A program made the translations under genes and the position numbers. From NCBI RefSeq assembly GCF_030997045.1, contig NZ_CP116899.1:744001-808000 (forward strand): DNA of 64,000 nt, given 5' to 3'. The stretch comes from Microbulbifer sp. TB1203. GTDB taxonomy: Bacteria; Pseudomonadota; Gammaproteobacteria; Pseudomonadales; Cellvibrionaceae. Below the pieces are notes generated by a model that did not search any database, was not told where the DNA came from, and saw only the letters and a list, made by a program, of their open reading frames with translations. Shown here one piece after another: positions 27,145 to 36,377 of the stretch (within the stretch, counting starts at the first letter, position 1; every line of letters starts with the position of its first letter).

Positions 27145-27418
27145 ACACCATGGTGCCGTCCTCCAGCCGGTAGGTGGTGCCCGCCTTTACGCCGGTACCT
27201 TCGCCCATATCGCCGTTGGTTTCGTAGCGTTCCAGGGTTTCAATATCTTTCGGCACGATTTGCCCGCTGTTTTCCACGCTGGATTTTTCCAGGGCGGCGA
27301 CGCTGCTGCGCGCCACTACGATCAACAACATGACGACGATCACCAGGAACACGTCGATAACGTTGACCACCGACAACATGGGATCGTCGTAATCTTCGCT
27401 ATCCAGGAAACGCCTCAT
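27128..27418 (-). CDS. DUF2149 membrane protein
   Basis: A 96-residue protein with one transmembrane segment near 15-38 (SVVNVIDVFLVIVVMLLIVVA) preceded by a short acidic N-terminus. This ExbD-like layout suits a partner of the TolQ/MotA-like protein encoded immediately upstream (4-nt overlap). DUF2149 proteins are repeatedly found with CobN-like chelatases. Its role in coupling proton flow to an outer-membrane or chelatase function is inferred. Confidence 0.8.
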   Translation of the reverse strand: MRRFLDSEDYDDPMLSVVNVIDVFLVIVVMLLIVVARSSVAALEKSSVENSGQIVPKDIETLERYETNGDMGEGTGVKAGTTYRLEDGTMVFVPDE

Positions 27419-27891
27419 TGGCTCATCTCCTGTTCCAGTTGTTTCAGCGATCCCAACAGCCAGCGGCGGCGCACGGTCAGGACCCAGTAGGTTATGGAGG
27501 CGGTGATCAGGGCCAGGATGACCGCGGCAAAGGCCACCACCAATTGTTCGCCGACACTGGTCAGGTCACCGTCACCCAGGGCCAGCAGGGCGGGCCCGAG
27601 GGGAATCATCGTGGCCACCAGTCCCAGCATGGGGGCGGTGCGTGAGACGATGCGCAGGGGTTCCAGGTAACGGAGAATGACCAACTCCAGTTCTTCGCTG
27701 TCGGCGTCTTTTCTTTGCCGGTGATGCCGCCGCAGCGGGCAGGGCGCTTTTTGCCGGCGGCGCTGCAATGCCTCCAGGGCAAAGGCCCCAAGGCTGTAAA
27801 AGGCGTAACCGAAGAGACCGAGAATGATGAGCAGAATGGGCATCAGGAACAGCCGGCCCAGTTCGTACATGGTGATTTCCAGTGCGGTCAT
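27415..27891 (-). CDS. MotA/TolQ/ExbB-like proton channel protein
   Basis: A 158-residue membrane protein with three hydrophobic segments (about 12-32, 85-108 and 115-140). The stretch ILRYLEPLRIVSRTAPMLGLVATMIPLGPALLALG matches the ExbB/TolQ/MotA core. It overlaps the CobN-like gene by 4 nt (ATGA) and the DUF2149 gene by 4 nt, so all are translationally coupled. It likely forms an energy-coupling complex with the DUF2149 protein. Confidence 0.85.
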   Translation of the reverse strand: MTALEITMYELGRLFLMPILLIILGLFGYAFYSLGAFALEALQRRRQKAPCPLRRHHRQRKDADSEELELVILRYLEPLRIVSRTAPMLGLVATMIPLGPALLALGDGDLTSVGEQLVVAFAAVILALITASITYWVLTVRRRWLLGSLKQLEQEMSQ

Positions 27892-30800
27892 GCGGGTTCT
27901 CCAATATCAGAATGCGTGGACACTGCGTGGGTGCGGCGGTGCTGTCGCCAGGCGCCGGACAGGAACAGCAGGGCGAGCAGGGCAATAAAGCCGAACTGTT
28001 GCCAATCGGTTCCACCGGATGGTTGCGCACTGGGTGTCATGATCTGTCCGCGGATGGGCTGCGGCGCCGATGTGCCCGCGGCATCGGCAGGCGCTTCGCC
28101 GGTGAGGCCGAAGCCGGCCAGCGCCTCCGCGACAAACTGCTGGCGCCCGCTGCTCGGATCGCCTTCGCCGTGTTGTTCCGCCCACTGCCGGTATTGCTCC
28201 AGCAGGGCTTTGCGAGTGGCCTCGTCCGCCTGCCAGTGGCCGGTGCGAATGGCGTCGAGCATGCGCTCCATGATCCGGGTCAGCGCCTGGGGGTTTTGCG
28301 CTTCGAACCATTTCTCCAGGCCCAATTCGTAGGCGTCTTGTGCGTAGACCTCGAAAAAGCGCTGCCACTGGTCGTCCCGCACCATCTCCGGGGCCAGGGC
28401 CTGCCAGCCCCACAGATTCTCGATACTGTCCTGGAGCACTGTGGTGCCGGAATAACCTTCGTTCACCATGCTTTGCAGCCAGCGGGGATGATGGTAGCGG
28501 GTGCGGATTTCCCGGCTGAGGAATTGGTCGGCCCGCTCCAGCAGCCCCTGCCTTGGATCGCGAAGATTGCCGATATACAGTTCGGGCCTTTGCCCTCCCG
28601 CGACCTCAACGCCCAGAGAGAGGCCGCCCAGGTATTGAAACGGATCGTCTGAGGACAGCAGCCCATAGAGGTTGGAGCTGCGGGCGAAAACCGTGGCTTC
28701 GACCCCGGCCAACTGGCGCTCGAACAGATTGATGCCCGGCAGGGTCTCGCCCCAGTGATCCGGGTCGGGGCCGTAGGCGTGCTGGAGGCGGTCGAGGAAG
28801 ATACGCCCCAGTCGTTCCTCATCGAGCTGTTCGCCATCGGCCCAGGCATCCACATCGGCCACGGCGTCGTCCAGGCCGATACCGTATTGACCGGGGGCGG
28901 CGGAGAAGGCGCGGGTGCGACTCAGCCGACGCACCGCGTCCGCCGACACGCCGGCCTCCTGCAGTTGCGTTTCAAGCTCCAGGGTCAGTGCGCGCACCGG
29001 GTTGTCCGCCTCCTCCTGCGCGGCGGCCAGGCTGGCCGCTTGCGCCAGCAGCCCGAGAGTATTTGCAAAAGCGTCCCGATAGAGACCGCTGGCCTGGAGC
29101 ACGACATCGATGCGGGGCCGACCCAGTTGCTTCCGCGGAATCAGCTCGACGCCTTCCAGTCGTCCCCGTTCGTTCCATACGGGCTCGACCCCCAGTGCCG
29201 CCAGCACCTGGCCTTCGATAACACCGTGGTGGCGCATCACTTCCATGGCCCAAAGGGTGAACGCCAGTCGGCGGGGCGGGCGCCCGTGATCGGCGACGTG
29301 CTGGTCGATCAGGGTCTGCAGTAACTCTTTGCCGGCTTTATAAGCGGCGCGGGTGGGCACCCGGGACGGGTCGAAGCCGTAGAGGTTTCGCCCTGTGGGC
29401 AGGGAATCCGGGTTGCGGAGGGGGTCGCCGCCCACGGAGGGCGGGATGTATTTACCATCCAGCGCACGAATTATTGCGCGGGTCTCCCGCTGGTCTTGCA
29501 GCGCCCGTAAATACCCCCGACCGGTTTCCAGTTGTTTACGCAATGGGGCGGGAAGCGAGTCTGTCGGTGCATCCTCCAGCAAATGGCGCTGCAGTAATTT
29601 GTAGGGCTCGGATTCCGTCACCGCCGTGGCAAAATCGCCGACAAAGATTTCCGCCGGCCTGCCGGTGGTGAGATGGTAGAACTCGTCCCCGAGCATTTGC
29701 ATGGTGGTGGACAGCAGGTGCTCATCTTTTCCGGCCCGGCCCAGTGTGTGTAAGCCAATGGGTTCACTCTGCTGGGCCATGGCGTGGATGTAGCGGTGCA
29801 GGGCGTGCAGGTACTCGGTGAAATCCTCCGGTACCTGTGCGAAGCCCAGGTCTGCATGAATGGACAGGGATTCGCTCAAGGCGACGATCTGCTCGCGGAC
29901 GTTTTCCCGGGCGGCGCCGTCGTCCATGGACATCCAGTGGTGGGCCAGGTTGTGAAGGTCCACCAACTCGTGGTAGAGGGCTGCGGGGGCGAAGGGCGGT
30001 GTCTGGTGGGAGATGATTGTGGCCCGCATGCGCCGTTTCGCCAGGGTGGATTCGGCCAGGTTGTCGACGATGTAGGGGTAGATGTGGGGCAGTTCGCCCA
30101 GTACCGCGTGAGGGGCGTCGTCGTGGGCCAGGCCGCGCGCCTTGCCCGGTCCGAATTCCGCCGAACCGTGGGTGCCGAAATGAATCAGTGCATGGGCCTG
30201 ATGGGCCCGGTGTAGCCAGGCGTAGCTGGCCAGGTAGTCGTGGCTGAAGGGGAGATCGGTATCGTGATAGGCATCCTGCCGCTCGGGATCATCCTTCAGC
30301 GCCCGCGACGGCTGCGGCAGCAGCGCGATATTGCCCAGCTTGAGGCGGGGGATGACGAAGTACTGTTTGCCGTCCCGCTCCACCAGCGTGGGCGCCCGCT
30401 CCGGGACGTCCCATTCGGCATCAATCTGCTGGCGAAAAGTTTCTCCCCGGGTGGCGAGCCAGGCTTTATAGTCGGCCAGGGGAAACAGTGTTGCCAGGTC
30501 GTCCGCCAGCAGTGCATCGCGATCCGCGTCGAGGTAATAGGCGCTGACCAATCGTTTGCCCGCTTCGGTGATGCTGTCCAGCGAGGGCGTCTCCAGTTGG
30601 TAGCCGGCCCGGGCCAAATCCTCGAAAGTGGCGAGCAGGCTGGCGGGCACGTTCAGGTTGGAAGCGGAAAAATTGCTGTCGCCCTGGGGGTAGTTGTAAA
30701 TGTAGATCCCCAGCCGCTTATCCCGATTGGGCAGACGCTGCAGCGCAATTGTGTTGAGCGCCCGCCGCACCAGGATATCCAGCTCCGGCTGCACGGCGAC

Positions 30801-32000
30801 GATTTGCCGGTCGCTGCGGCGCTCGGCGGCCACCACGGTGGCATCGGTGACGCCGGCCATTTCCGCCATGGTGAAATAGAAAGGGGTGCTGCCGCGGGGA
30901 AAACCCACCTGGTCCCGGCGCCAGTCGTTTTCGTCGCCGTCCCGGTAAATCAACCCCTGTAAAACCGGTACGCCGAGGCTGGCAAAATCCCCGGCCCGGC
31001 CTTCCGGATTAAGCGAAACGCGAAAAAATAAAAGCGCATCCACTAGCGGTTGGCCATCGGGCGCCAGCATGGCCGTCATGCGCCCCTCGCCCCGCACCGG
31101 CATGAAAAAGGGCAGGGGAACTGCGCCCGCCGCCTCCACGCTGGCGATGGCGGTGTCGATCCAGGCGGTCATCGTATCGCGCAGATAATTTTCGTGGATC
31201 GCAATACCGATTACCGGGCGTTCACTGAAATCGCCGTACCACTCCCGGTAGGCCGCGACGTCGGTAAATACCAGGCCTTCGTAATCCGGGTGGTAAAAGC
31301 CCTGCTCGGGATAGTGGATGGGATCGGGAGCCGGCTTGTCGTGCCGGCCCCATAGCGGGCCGGTCAGGTACTGGAACAGGGCTTCCATATTGGCCTTGCC
31401 GCCCTCCGACAGATAGCTGGCGATCGGGCGCGCCTTTTCGACCGGTATGCGCTCTGTTTCCAACTGGTCGCGGTGTATCACGACCAGAGGTGTGTTGCCG
31501 GCTTCCAGTTCCCTGCGCAGTGCCGTCAGCCGCTCACTGGGCGCCAAGTCGTGGCTGGGAGCAAAAATTACTGCCAGTCTGGCTTTGGTGGGCATGTCCC
31601 GGAGATCGTCGACATGGGCGGTCGATACCGCGACCCTTTGTGTCGCGCCGAGCTGCCGCAACGTGGCGAGCATGCCGGGCGTCACGGTTTCATTGGCCAG
31701 CAGCATCAGGTCTGTAGCGAATGGCGCTTGGCTAGGGGGCTGGGCGGCCCTGCTACCGATGGCTTTTTGCGGGCACGGGCTAGGCGCCCCCCCTAAATCC
31801 ATCCCTGGAGGCTTGTCCGCGAGGTCCCTCTCGCAGACAGTCCCGCAAAAAGCCATCGGCATCAGGGCCTTCGCTTCACGGTCATTCGTTGACTTAATAC
31901 TATCGTGATCTGTAGTTGTCTCGCCATCTGCCCAGGCAAGAGAAGCGATGCCCAGGCTGAGCACAAGGACCAGCAGCCGGAGGGGAGTTATTGCGATCAT
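27888..32000 (-). CDS. Exported CobN-like chelatase subunit (HmuS-like)
   Basis: A 1370-residue CobN/magnesium-chelatase H-type protein. Unlike cytoplasmic CobN it begins with a signal peptide (1-24, LVLVLSLGIASLAWA) and ends with a transmembrane segment near 1332-1348 followed by an RRQH-type basic stop, so it should face the periplasm. Core motifs are clear: IHENYLRD, HFGTHGSAEFGPGKARGL and LAESTLAKRR. Neither CobS nor CobT partners are nearby. The gene set (TonB receptor, TolQ-like, DUF2149) recalls the hmu haem loci, where HmuS is linked to iron release from haem. That equivalence is inference; cobalt or zinc handling is an alternative. Confidence 0.82.
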   Translation of the reverse strand: MIAITPLRLLVLVLSLGIASLAWADGETTTDHDSIKSTNDREAKALMPMAFCGTVCERDLADKPPGMDLGGAPSPCPQKAIGSRAAQPPSQAPFATDLMLLANETVTPGMLATLRQLGATQRVAVSTAHVDDLRDMPTKARLAVIFAPSHDLAPSERLTALRRELEAGNTPLVVIHRDQLETERIPVEKARPIASYLSEGGKANMEALFQYLTGPLWGRHDKPAPDPIHYPEQGFYHPDYEGLVFTDVAAYREWYGDFSERPVIGIAIHENYLRDTMTAWIDTAIASVEAAGAVPLPFFMPVRGEGRMTAMLAPDGQPLVDALLFFRVSLNPEGRAGDFASLGVPVLQGLIYRDGDENDWRRDQVGFPRGSTPFYFTMAEMAGVTDATVVAAERRSDRQIVAVQPELDILVRRALNTIALQRLPNRDKRLGIYIYNYPQGDSNFSASNLNVPASLLATFEDLARAGYQLETPSLDSITEAGKRLVSAYYLDADRDALLADDLATLFPLADYKAWLATRGETFRQQIDAEWDVPERAPTLVERDGKQYFVIPRLKLGNIALLPQPSRALKDDPERQDAYHDTDLPFSHDYLASYAWLHRAHQAHALIHFGTHGSAEFGPGKARGLAHDDAPHAVLGELPHIYPYIVDNLAESTLAKRRMRATIISHQTPPFAPAALYHELVDLHNLAHHWMSMDDGAARENVREQIVALSESLSIHADLGFAQVPEDFTEYLHALHRYIHAMAQQSEPIGLHTLGRAGKDEHLLSTTMQMLGDEFYHLTTGRPAEIFVGDFATAVTESEPYKLLQRHLLEDAPTDSLPAPLRKQLETGRGYLRALQDQRETRAIIRALDGKYIPPSVGGDPLRNPDSLPTGRNLYGFDPSRVPTRAAYKAGKELLQTLIDQHVADHGRPPRRLAFTLWAMEVMRHHGVIEGQVLAALGVEPVWNERGRLEGVELIPRKQLGRPRIDVVLQASGLYRDAFANTLGLLAQAASLAAAQEEADNPVRALTLELETQLQEAGVSADAVRRLSRTRAFSAAPGQYGIGLDDAVADVDAWADGEQLDEERLGRIFLDRLQHAYGPDPDHWGETLPGINLFERQLAGVEATVFARSSNLYGLLSSDDPFQYLGGLSLGVEVAGGQRPELYIGNLRDPRQGLLERADQFLSREIRTRYHHPRWLQSMVNEGYSGTTVLQDSIENLWGWQALAPEMVRDDQWQRFFEVYAQDAYELGLEKWFEAQNPQALTRIMERMLDAIRTGHWQADEATRKALLEQYRQWAEQHGEGDPSSGRQQFVAEALAGFGLTGEAPADAAGTSAPQPIRGQIMTPSAQPSGGTDWQQFGFIALLALLFLSGAWRQHRRTHAVSTHSDIGEPA

Positions 32001-32003
32001 CGC

Positions 32004-33932
32004 TTAAAACTCCCAGTCCACGGCCAGGTAATAGTAGCGACCGCGAATTTCGTTGGTGTAATTTTCGTCGATGTCAGCCAGGCGCTGGCCGGTGATGTTG
32101 TCAATTCCTGTCCGGGCTCGCAGACTCTGGGTGACCTGTTGGCTCAGCCCCAGATGGAACAGGGTATAGTCCCGGGTCCACTCGCTGCCGCGCAGTTGCG
32201 CGCCGGTATATTCGCTGCGTAAATTCAACTCGCCGTCCTGCCAGGGTGAAACGATCACCGATAGATTCAGGCGTTCGCGCGGCCGTTTTTCAAGCGCTTC
32301 ACCGGTCTGCTCGTTCTCGGTATCCAGGTAGGTGTAGTTAGCGTGGAGGCTGGCTGCGGGAGTGAGCTGTTGCCTGTAAGCCAGCTCCACTCCGCGAGTG
32401 GTCGCGGCATCCACATTGGTGTAGATACGCACCTCGTTTTCACCCGCCGGCGGATTGCCGGGTGGGCAATTTTCAATGCAGTGCAGATCGATCAGGTCGG
32501 TGATGTCATTGTGGAACAGGGTAATGGATGCCTGGGTCTGCTCGGTTTCGTGCTCGAGGGAGACGCTGAAACTTTCGCTGCGCTCCGGTTCCAGGTCGGG
32601 GTTGCCGAGGATACGCAGCGGAATGGTGGTGAAGGTGAAATCGTAGTCCGCCGCGGAGCGGCGCAGATCGGGGGCGGAAAAGCCACGTCCGTAATCCGCT
32701 TTGAGTCGGGTGTTGTCAGTAACGGCGTACACCACACCTGCCCGCGGACTGATTTCCCCGGAGTACTGGGTGTGGTCGTCGAAACGGCTGCCGAGGGTGA
32801 ATATCAACCTTTCGTCGAGCGCGGTGCTGCGATTCTGCACCAGGATGCCCCGGTGTTCGACGGTATCGTCGTGCTCCCGCACGTCGTTGGTTTCACGCCA
32901 GAAATGCTCCTCGCGGTAATCGGCGCCCAGGGTGAAGGTCTGGCCGTCCGCCCATTGCCACGAACCGCTCAGGTCGACGATATCGTCCGTGTGCCTTTCA
33001 TCTCTGTTCAGGTGGATGGACTCGCTTTTACTGTGCGAGCGGTAGACGTCGAGCCGGCTGCGCCAGTGATCGCCGGTATAGTCGTAACGGATTCCGGTGC
33101 TGTAGCGAAAAATATCCACTGCCCGGGTGGCGCGGACTCCCTGCCGCGCGCGTCGCTGGTCGTCGCTGCCGGTAAAAAACAGCTCCAGTTCATGGCCCTC
33201 CGCCGGATGATAAAACAGGCTGCCGAGGGTGTTGAGGGACTCCCGCCCCTCGATTTCGTCGACCCCGGCACGGCCCGGGTTGGGCACGCCATCCCGGTCT
33301 GTTGCGTCGACGCTCACCAGGGCGCCGACATTTCCGGTCAGGGGACCGGCGCTATAAAGCGACAGGCCCTGTTCCCTGGCCCCATTGCGGTTATCCACCA
33401 GCCCGGTGCGGCCCTGGACCCGTCCGGTCCAGGTCTCCGAGAGCGGGCGCAATATCGCATTGACCACTCCGCCCAGCGCGTCGGCGCCGTAGAGAGAGGA
33501 AGTGGGGCCGCGAACGACCTCCACCCGTTCGATGGCCGCTGTGGGAATCTGTGTCATGCGGAAATCACTGTGACCCTGCAAAACGTCCGTGTTGTTGATC
33601 CGGCGGCCGTTGATCAGAATCAGGGTCTGGGAGGGCTCAAAGCCGCGGATGCGAATCTGGCTGCGGCCGTCCATTTCATTGTCCAGCGCGATACCCGGTA
33701 CGTCCTGGATCATTTCCGCGAGGGTGTTCGCCATTTTGCGCTCGATGTCGCTCCGGCTTACCTCGGAGTAGCCGGTGGGGGCGTTCTTTGTCTGAATCTC
33801 CGTTCGGGTAGCGGTAACCACCACATTTTCCATGCGATTGGAGGTGTCCTGGACGCTGGCCGATGCCGGCGGTGCCGCATGGAGGGTGGCCAGTATGCCT
33901 GCCAGCAACACCTGTTTTTGACTGTCGTTCAT
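32004..33932 (-). CDS. TonB-dependent outer-membrane receptor of the CobN-like operon
   Basis: A 642-residue receptor. A signal peptide ends near residue 26 and the TonB box-like MENVVVTA follows at about 34-41. The plug domain has RIRGFEPSQTLILINGRR and VRGPTSSLYGADALGG. The barrel carries FSAP and GNPDLEPE boxes common to haem, cobalamin and catecholate receptors. No histidine lies between these two boxes, so a canonical haem-receptor His is not evident. A loop holds a CIENC cysteine pair. It starts the operon, ending 3 nt before the CobN-like gene. Confidence 0.88.
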   Translation of the reverse strand: MNDSQKQVLLAGILATLHAAPPASASVQDTSNRMENVVVTATRTEIQTKNAPTGYSEVSRSDIERKMANTLAEMIQDVPGIALDNEMDGRSQIRIRGFEPSQTLILINGRRINNTDVLQGHSDFRMTQIPTAAIERVEVVRGPTSSLYGADALGGVVNAILRPLSETWTGRVQGRTGLVDNRNGAREQGLSLYSAGPLTGNVGALVSVDATDRDGVPNPGRAGVDEIEGRESLNTLGSLFYHPAEGHELELFFTGSDDQRRARQGVRATRAVDIFRYSTGIRYDYTGDHWRSRLDVYRSHSKSESIHLNRDERHTDDIVDLSGSWQWADGQTFTLGADYREEHFWRETNDVREHDDTVEHRGILVQNRSTALDERLIFTLGSRFDDHTQYSGEISPRAGVVYAVTDNTRLKADYGRGFSAPDLRRSAADYDFTFTTIPLRILGNPDLEPERSESFSVSLEHETEQTQASITLFHNDITDLIDLHCIENCPPGNPPAGENEVRIYTNVDAATTRGVELAYRQQLTPAASLHANYTYLDTENEQTGEALEKRPRERLNLSVIVSPWQDGELNLRSEYTGAQLRGSEWTRDYTLFHLGLSQQVTQSLRARTGIDNITGQRLADIDENYTNEIRGRYYYLAVDWEF

Positions 33933-33965
33933 AGACTCCGCTCCGGGCCTGGGCTAAAAAAGAGA

Positions 33966-33998
33966 TGATATAACGTATCAATATGGCGTATCAATATG
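33966..33998 (-). promoter_or_regulatory. Candidate promoter/operator of the TonB-CobN operon
   Basis: A 12-bp direct repeat (33974-33985 and 33987-33998, CGTATCAATATG on the plus strand) lies 42-66 bp upstream of the receptor start. A TGATA-N5-TATCA inverted repeat (33966-33980) overlaps it. On the minus strand TTGATA and TATATC are spaced by 16 nt, which could be -35/-10. No cobalamin riboswitch was recognised here. Confidence 0.45.
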
Positions 33999-34098
33999 CG
34001 AATCAAACAGCCTCGCTGCGCGAGGCGGGGTCAATCCACAGGTTGGAGGTGCTCAGTGGGGTGGGTGGGGTGGAGGATCAGACAAATGGTGGCGGAAG

Positions 34099-34560
34099 CT
34101 AAAGGGGCTTTCTCAACATTTCAATATGTGGAATCCCGTCCTCCTCGTAGGGCTCGGAAACCTTTTCAAATCCAAACTCGCTATAGAAGCGCTGCAGGTG
34201 CTGCTGTGCGGAGATGCGAATCGGCCTGTCGGGATACTCCCGCCCGGTACATTCGATTGCCCGCCGCATCAATTCCCTGCCCAGGCCGGTCCCCCGGTGG
34301 GAAGCCCGGGTGAGCACCCGGCCGATCGAGGGTTCGGGGTATTTTTTTTCGGGGAAGACCACCCGCAGGTAGGCGGCCAGCTCCTGTCCCTGCGGAGCTG
34401 AACACCAGCCCATCAGGTGCCAGGAATACTGGTCGAGACAGTCCGCGTCCTGATAGGCACAATCCTGTTCCACGGTAAAGACTTCCTGCCGCGCCCTGAG
34501 GATCTGGTAGAGCTGTTGGAGGGAAAGCTGCTCAAAAGACCGCCACTGCCAGTGAATCAT
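34099..34560 (-). CDS. elaA: ElaA-type GNAT acetyltransferase
   Basis: A 153-residue GNAT protein. The acetyl-CoA loop RGTGLGRELMRRAI lies near 88-103, and the N-terminal LRARQEVFTVEQDCAYQDAD is the signature of ElaA. The natural substrate is unknown. The ATG overlaps the stop of the upstream lipase gene (ATGA), so it ends a four-gene unit. Confidence 0.85.
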   Translation of the reverse strand: MIHWQWRSFEQLSLQQLYQILRARQEVFTVEQDCAYQDADCLDQYSWHLMGWCSAPQGQELAAYLRVVFPEKKYPEPSIGRVLTRASHRGTGLGRELMRRAIECTGREYPDRPIRISAQQHLQRFYSEFGFEKVSEPYEEDGIPHIEMLRKPL

Positions 34561-35261
34561 TGTCGACTGAATTCTCCGTTTTTCAGGTAGTGGATGACCT
34601 GGGCGATCACTTTTTTGTTTTTCATCATGAATACGTGGGTCACCGGCATTTCCAGGTGGTCGTTCATGCCTTCGAGTTTGGTGCTCTCCACCGAGACCTT
34701 GCCGTCATCGATATCGGGAACCATTTGCGAGAGGATCAAATTGATACTGCGGGTGCCGGCGATAATGCCCACATCGAACTCCGCGGCGCCGAGTTTGTTG
34801 GGCACACTGAAGGCGCCGGTGCCCAGCTGCAGGCCGGCATCGCCGAGGATAAAGTGGAAGCCGGGGAAATTGCCCAGATTGTCCACCACCTCGCTGCCCT
34901 TATTGGGTGGGCCCAGCATCACTACCCGGTTCAGGTTTTCGATCTGCACCTGGCTCAGGTATTGCCGCACCAGGATGCCGCCCAGGGAATGGGTGACGAA
35001 ATTTACCTGGTCGTGGTCCCGGCACTGGTCCAGCGCCGGCGCTATCGCCGGGCCGGCCAGTTCCTCGATCGGGTGATCGGTGGAGGGGTAGCTCACATTC
35101 ACGGTGGTAAAGCCCACCGCTGCGATGGCTTTTTCCATTTTTTCCATGGAGCCGCTGGATTTTCCCAGGCCGTGCAACAAAATCACGCAGGAAGTCTGGG
35201 CATTGGCGGCGAGGGGCAGGGATAGAAGGGATAATAGTAGGGCCAGAAAAATATTTTTCAT
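34557..35261 (-). CDS. Secreted alpha/beta hydrolase (lipase-like)
   Basis: A 234-residue protein with a signal peptide (1-21, LPLAANA). The oxyanion segment LLHGLG is near 28-33 and the nucleophile elbow THSLGG near 88-93. It resembles secreted triacylglycerol lipases of the EstA type. Candidate acid and base residues lie in the last third but are not fixed here. Its start overlaps the upstream PH-like gene by 4 nt and its stop overlaps elaA by 4 nt. Confidence 0.8.
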   Translation of the reverse strand: MKNIFLALLLSLLSLPLAANAQTSCVILLHGLGKSSGSMEKMEKAIAAVGFTTVNVSYPSTDHPIEELAGPAIAPALDQCRDHDQVNFVTHSLGGILVRQYLSQVQIENLNRVVMLGPPNKGSEVVDNLGNFPGFHFILGDAGLQLGTGAFSVPNKLGAAEFDVGIIAGTRSINLILSQMVPDIDDGKVSVESTKLEGMNDHLEMPVTHVFMMKNKKVIAQVIHYLKNGEFSRQ

Positions 35262-35776
35262 CTTTCGGTTTCTCTGTCAGTTTTTTTATTGTTTTCCAGT
35301 GCGGCGACAAATTTTTGCGGGTCGTCCGGCGTGACTACGAGTGTACGCCCGGGAAATTTTAGCACCACGGCCCTCGCCTGGTCAGTGGCGAAAGCCCGGT
35401 AGCGGCCCAGCCTGGAATTGCGATAGAGCCCGGCAAAACAGAAGAGGCCGCCATTGCCGAAAACCCGGATGGAGCCATCCATGGCCTTCGGGTCCGCGCC
35501 CACTTCTTGCAGGCCCTGCAGGGAAATCCGTGTTTTCCAGCCGGGACGGCAGATCAGTAGTGCATTGCTGTCGATAACGTACCCGCGAATGGCAAAGAAG
35601 GCGCAGGCGGCCAGTATAGCCAGTGGCAGCAATACCATGCCCGACCGCCAGGCCATTTCGGCTTGCGGTGTTCTGGCGAGAATCACCAATGGAATACCCA
35701 GCAACAGCGCCGAGGACAGCGCGGTTATCCATTTGAGCTGGCGGCTCCAGGGGGCTTCGAATATTCCATTATTCAT
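35258..35776 (-). CDS. Membrane protein with bacterial PH-like domain
   Basis: A 172-residue protein. Two transmembrane segments (about 17-36 and 44-65) are followed by a beta-rich domain resembling bPH domains (pattern TRISLQGLQEVGADPKAMDG, then RYRAFATD and VVLKFPGRTLVVTPDDP). The function is unknown. It starts immediately after the MAPEG stop and overlaps the lipase gene by 4 nt. Confidence 0.6.
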   Translation of the reverse strand: MNNGIFEAPWSRQLKWITALSSALLLGIPLVILARTPQAEMAWRSGMVLLPLAILAACAFFAIRGYVIDSNALLICRPGWKTRISLQGLQEVGADPKAMDGSIRVFGNGGLFCFAGLYRNSRLGRYRAFATDQARAVVLKFPGRTLVVTPDDPQKFVAALENNKKTDRETER

Positions 35777-36196
35777 CTAGTAGAAGTTCCGGATTGCGTT
35801 GAAGGTGAGTCCGAACAGCATCAGGGTGGACAGCATGAAAATCGCAAAACGTACTTCGATATTGTTCACCAGTACCTGCACCAGGCTGTGTATTACGCGC
35901 AGGCCGACGTAGCTCCAGGCCAGAACCAGGTTGGCCCCGCTGCCTTCGTCCATCAACGCCAGCGACAGCGCGACGGCATAGAAGAGGGTGGGCTGCTCCA
36001 TCAGGTGGTTGTAGTTGTCCGCCTTCCAGCGAACCCGTGCGGGTAGGGTGTTCATCTGTTCGCCGCGGGGGGCCTCGGGGTCCAGTTTTATTTGGGCTTT
36101 TGCGATGGCGGGCAGGCGGGTGACGTACATCCAGAGCCATATCACCAGGGACCAGGCGACCAGGGCAATGACCGGGGCGAGGATAGGGCTGGGCAT
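35777..36196 (-). CDS. MAPEG family membrane protein
   Basis: A 139-residue protein with four hydrophobic segments. The DNYNHLMEQPTLFYAVALSLAL stretch is the MAPEG hallmark (residues 60-82). Family members include microsomal glutathione transferases and FLAP; bacterial functions are poorly known. The ATG at 36196 has an AAGGAGATGGA site, so it is preferred over an upstream start at 36235. First gene of the MAPEG/PH/lipase/elaA unit. Confidence 0.85.
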   Translation of the reverse strand: MPSPILAPVIALVAWSLVIWLWMYVTRLPAIAKAQIKLDPEAPRGEQMNTLPARVRWKADNYNHLMEQPTLFYAVALSLALMDEGSGANLVLAWSYVGLRVIHSLVQVLVNNIEVRFAIFMLSTLMLFGLTFNAIRNFY

Positions 36197-36377
36197 TCCA
36201 TCTCCTTGTGGATTTATTCCATGGATATTTTGCAAAGCTGAATTTTATGATGGAGGAGATGGCTTTGGAACAAGCTGATGGCTATCAGCCGGCGCTCGAG
36301 CCCAATGCTGTAACGGTCGTGATGCGAAGACCCCGATGCCGGGAAAGCGTTGACGGGCGGCCAAGGGCCGCCCCGGG

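Noticed and set aside
32343..33968. Plus-strand reading frame of 541 codons
   Set aside because: It is antisense to the clear TonB receptor gene.
33933..34098. Cobalamin riboswitch upstream of the TonB-CobN operon
   Set aside because: No B12-box-like sequence or the required conserved core was found in this 166-bp gap.
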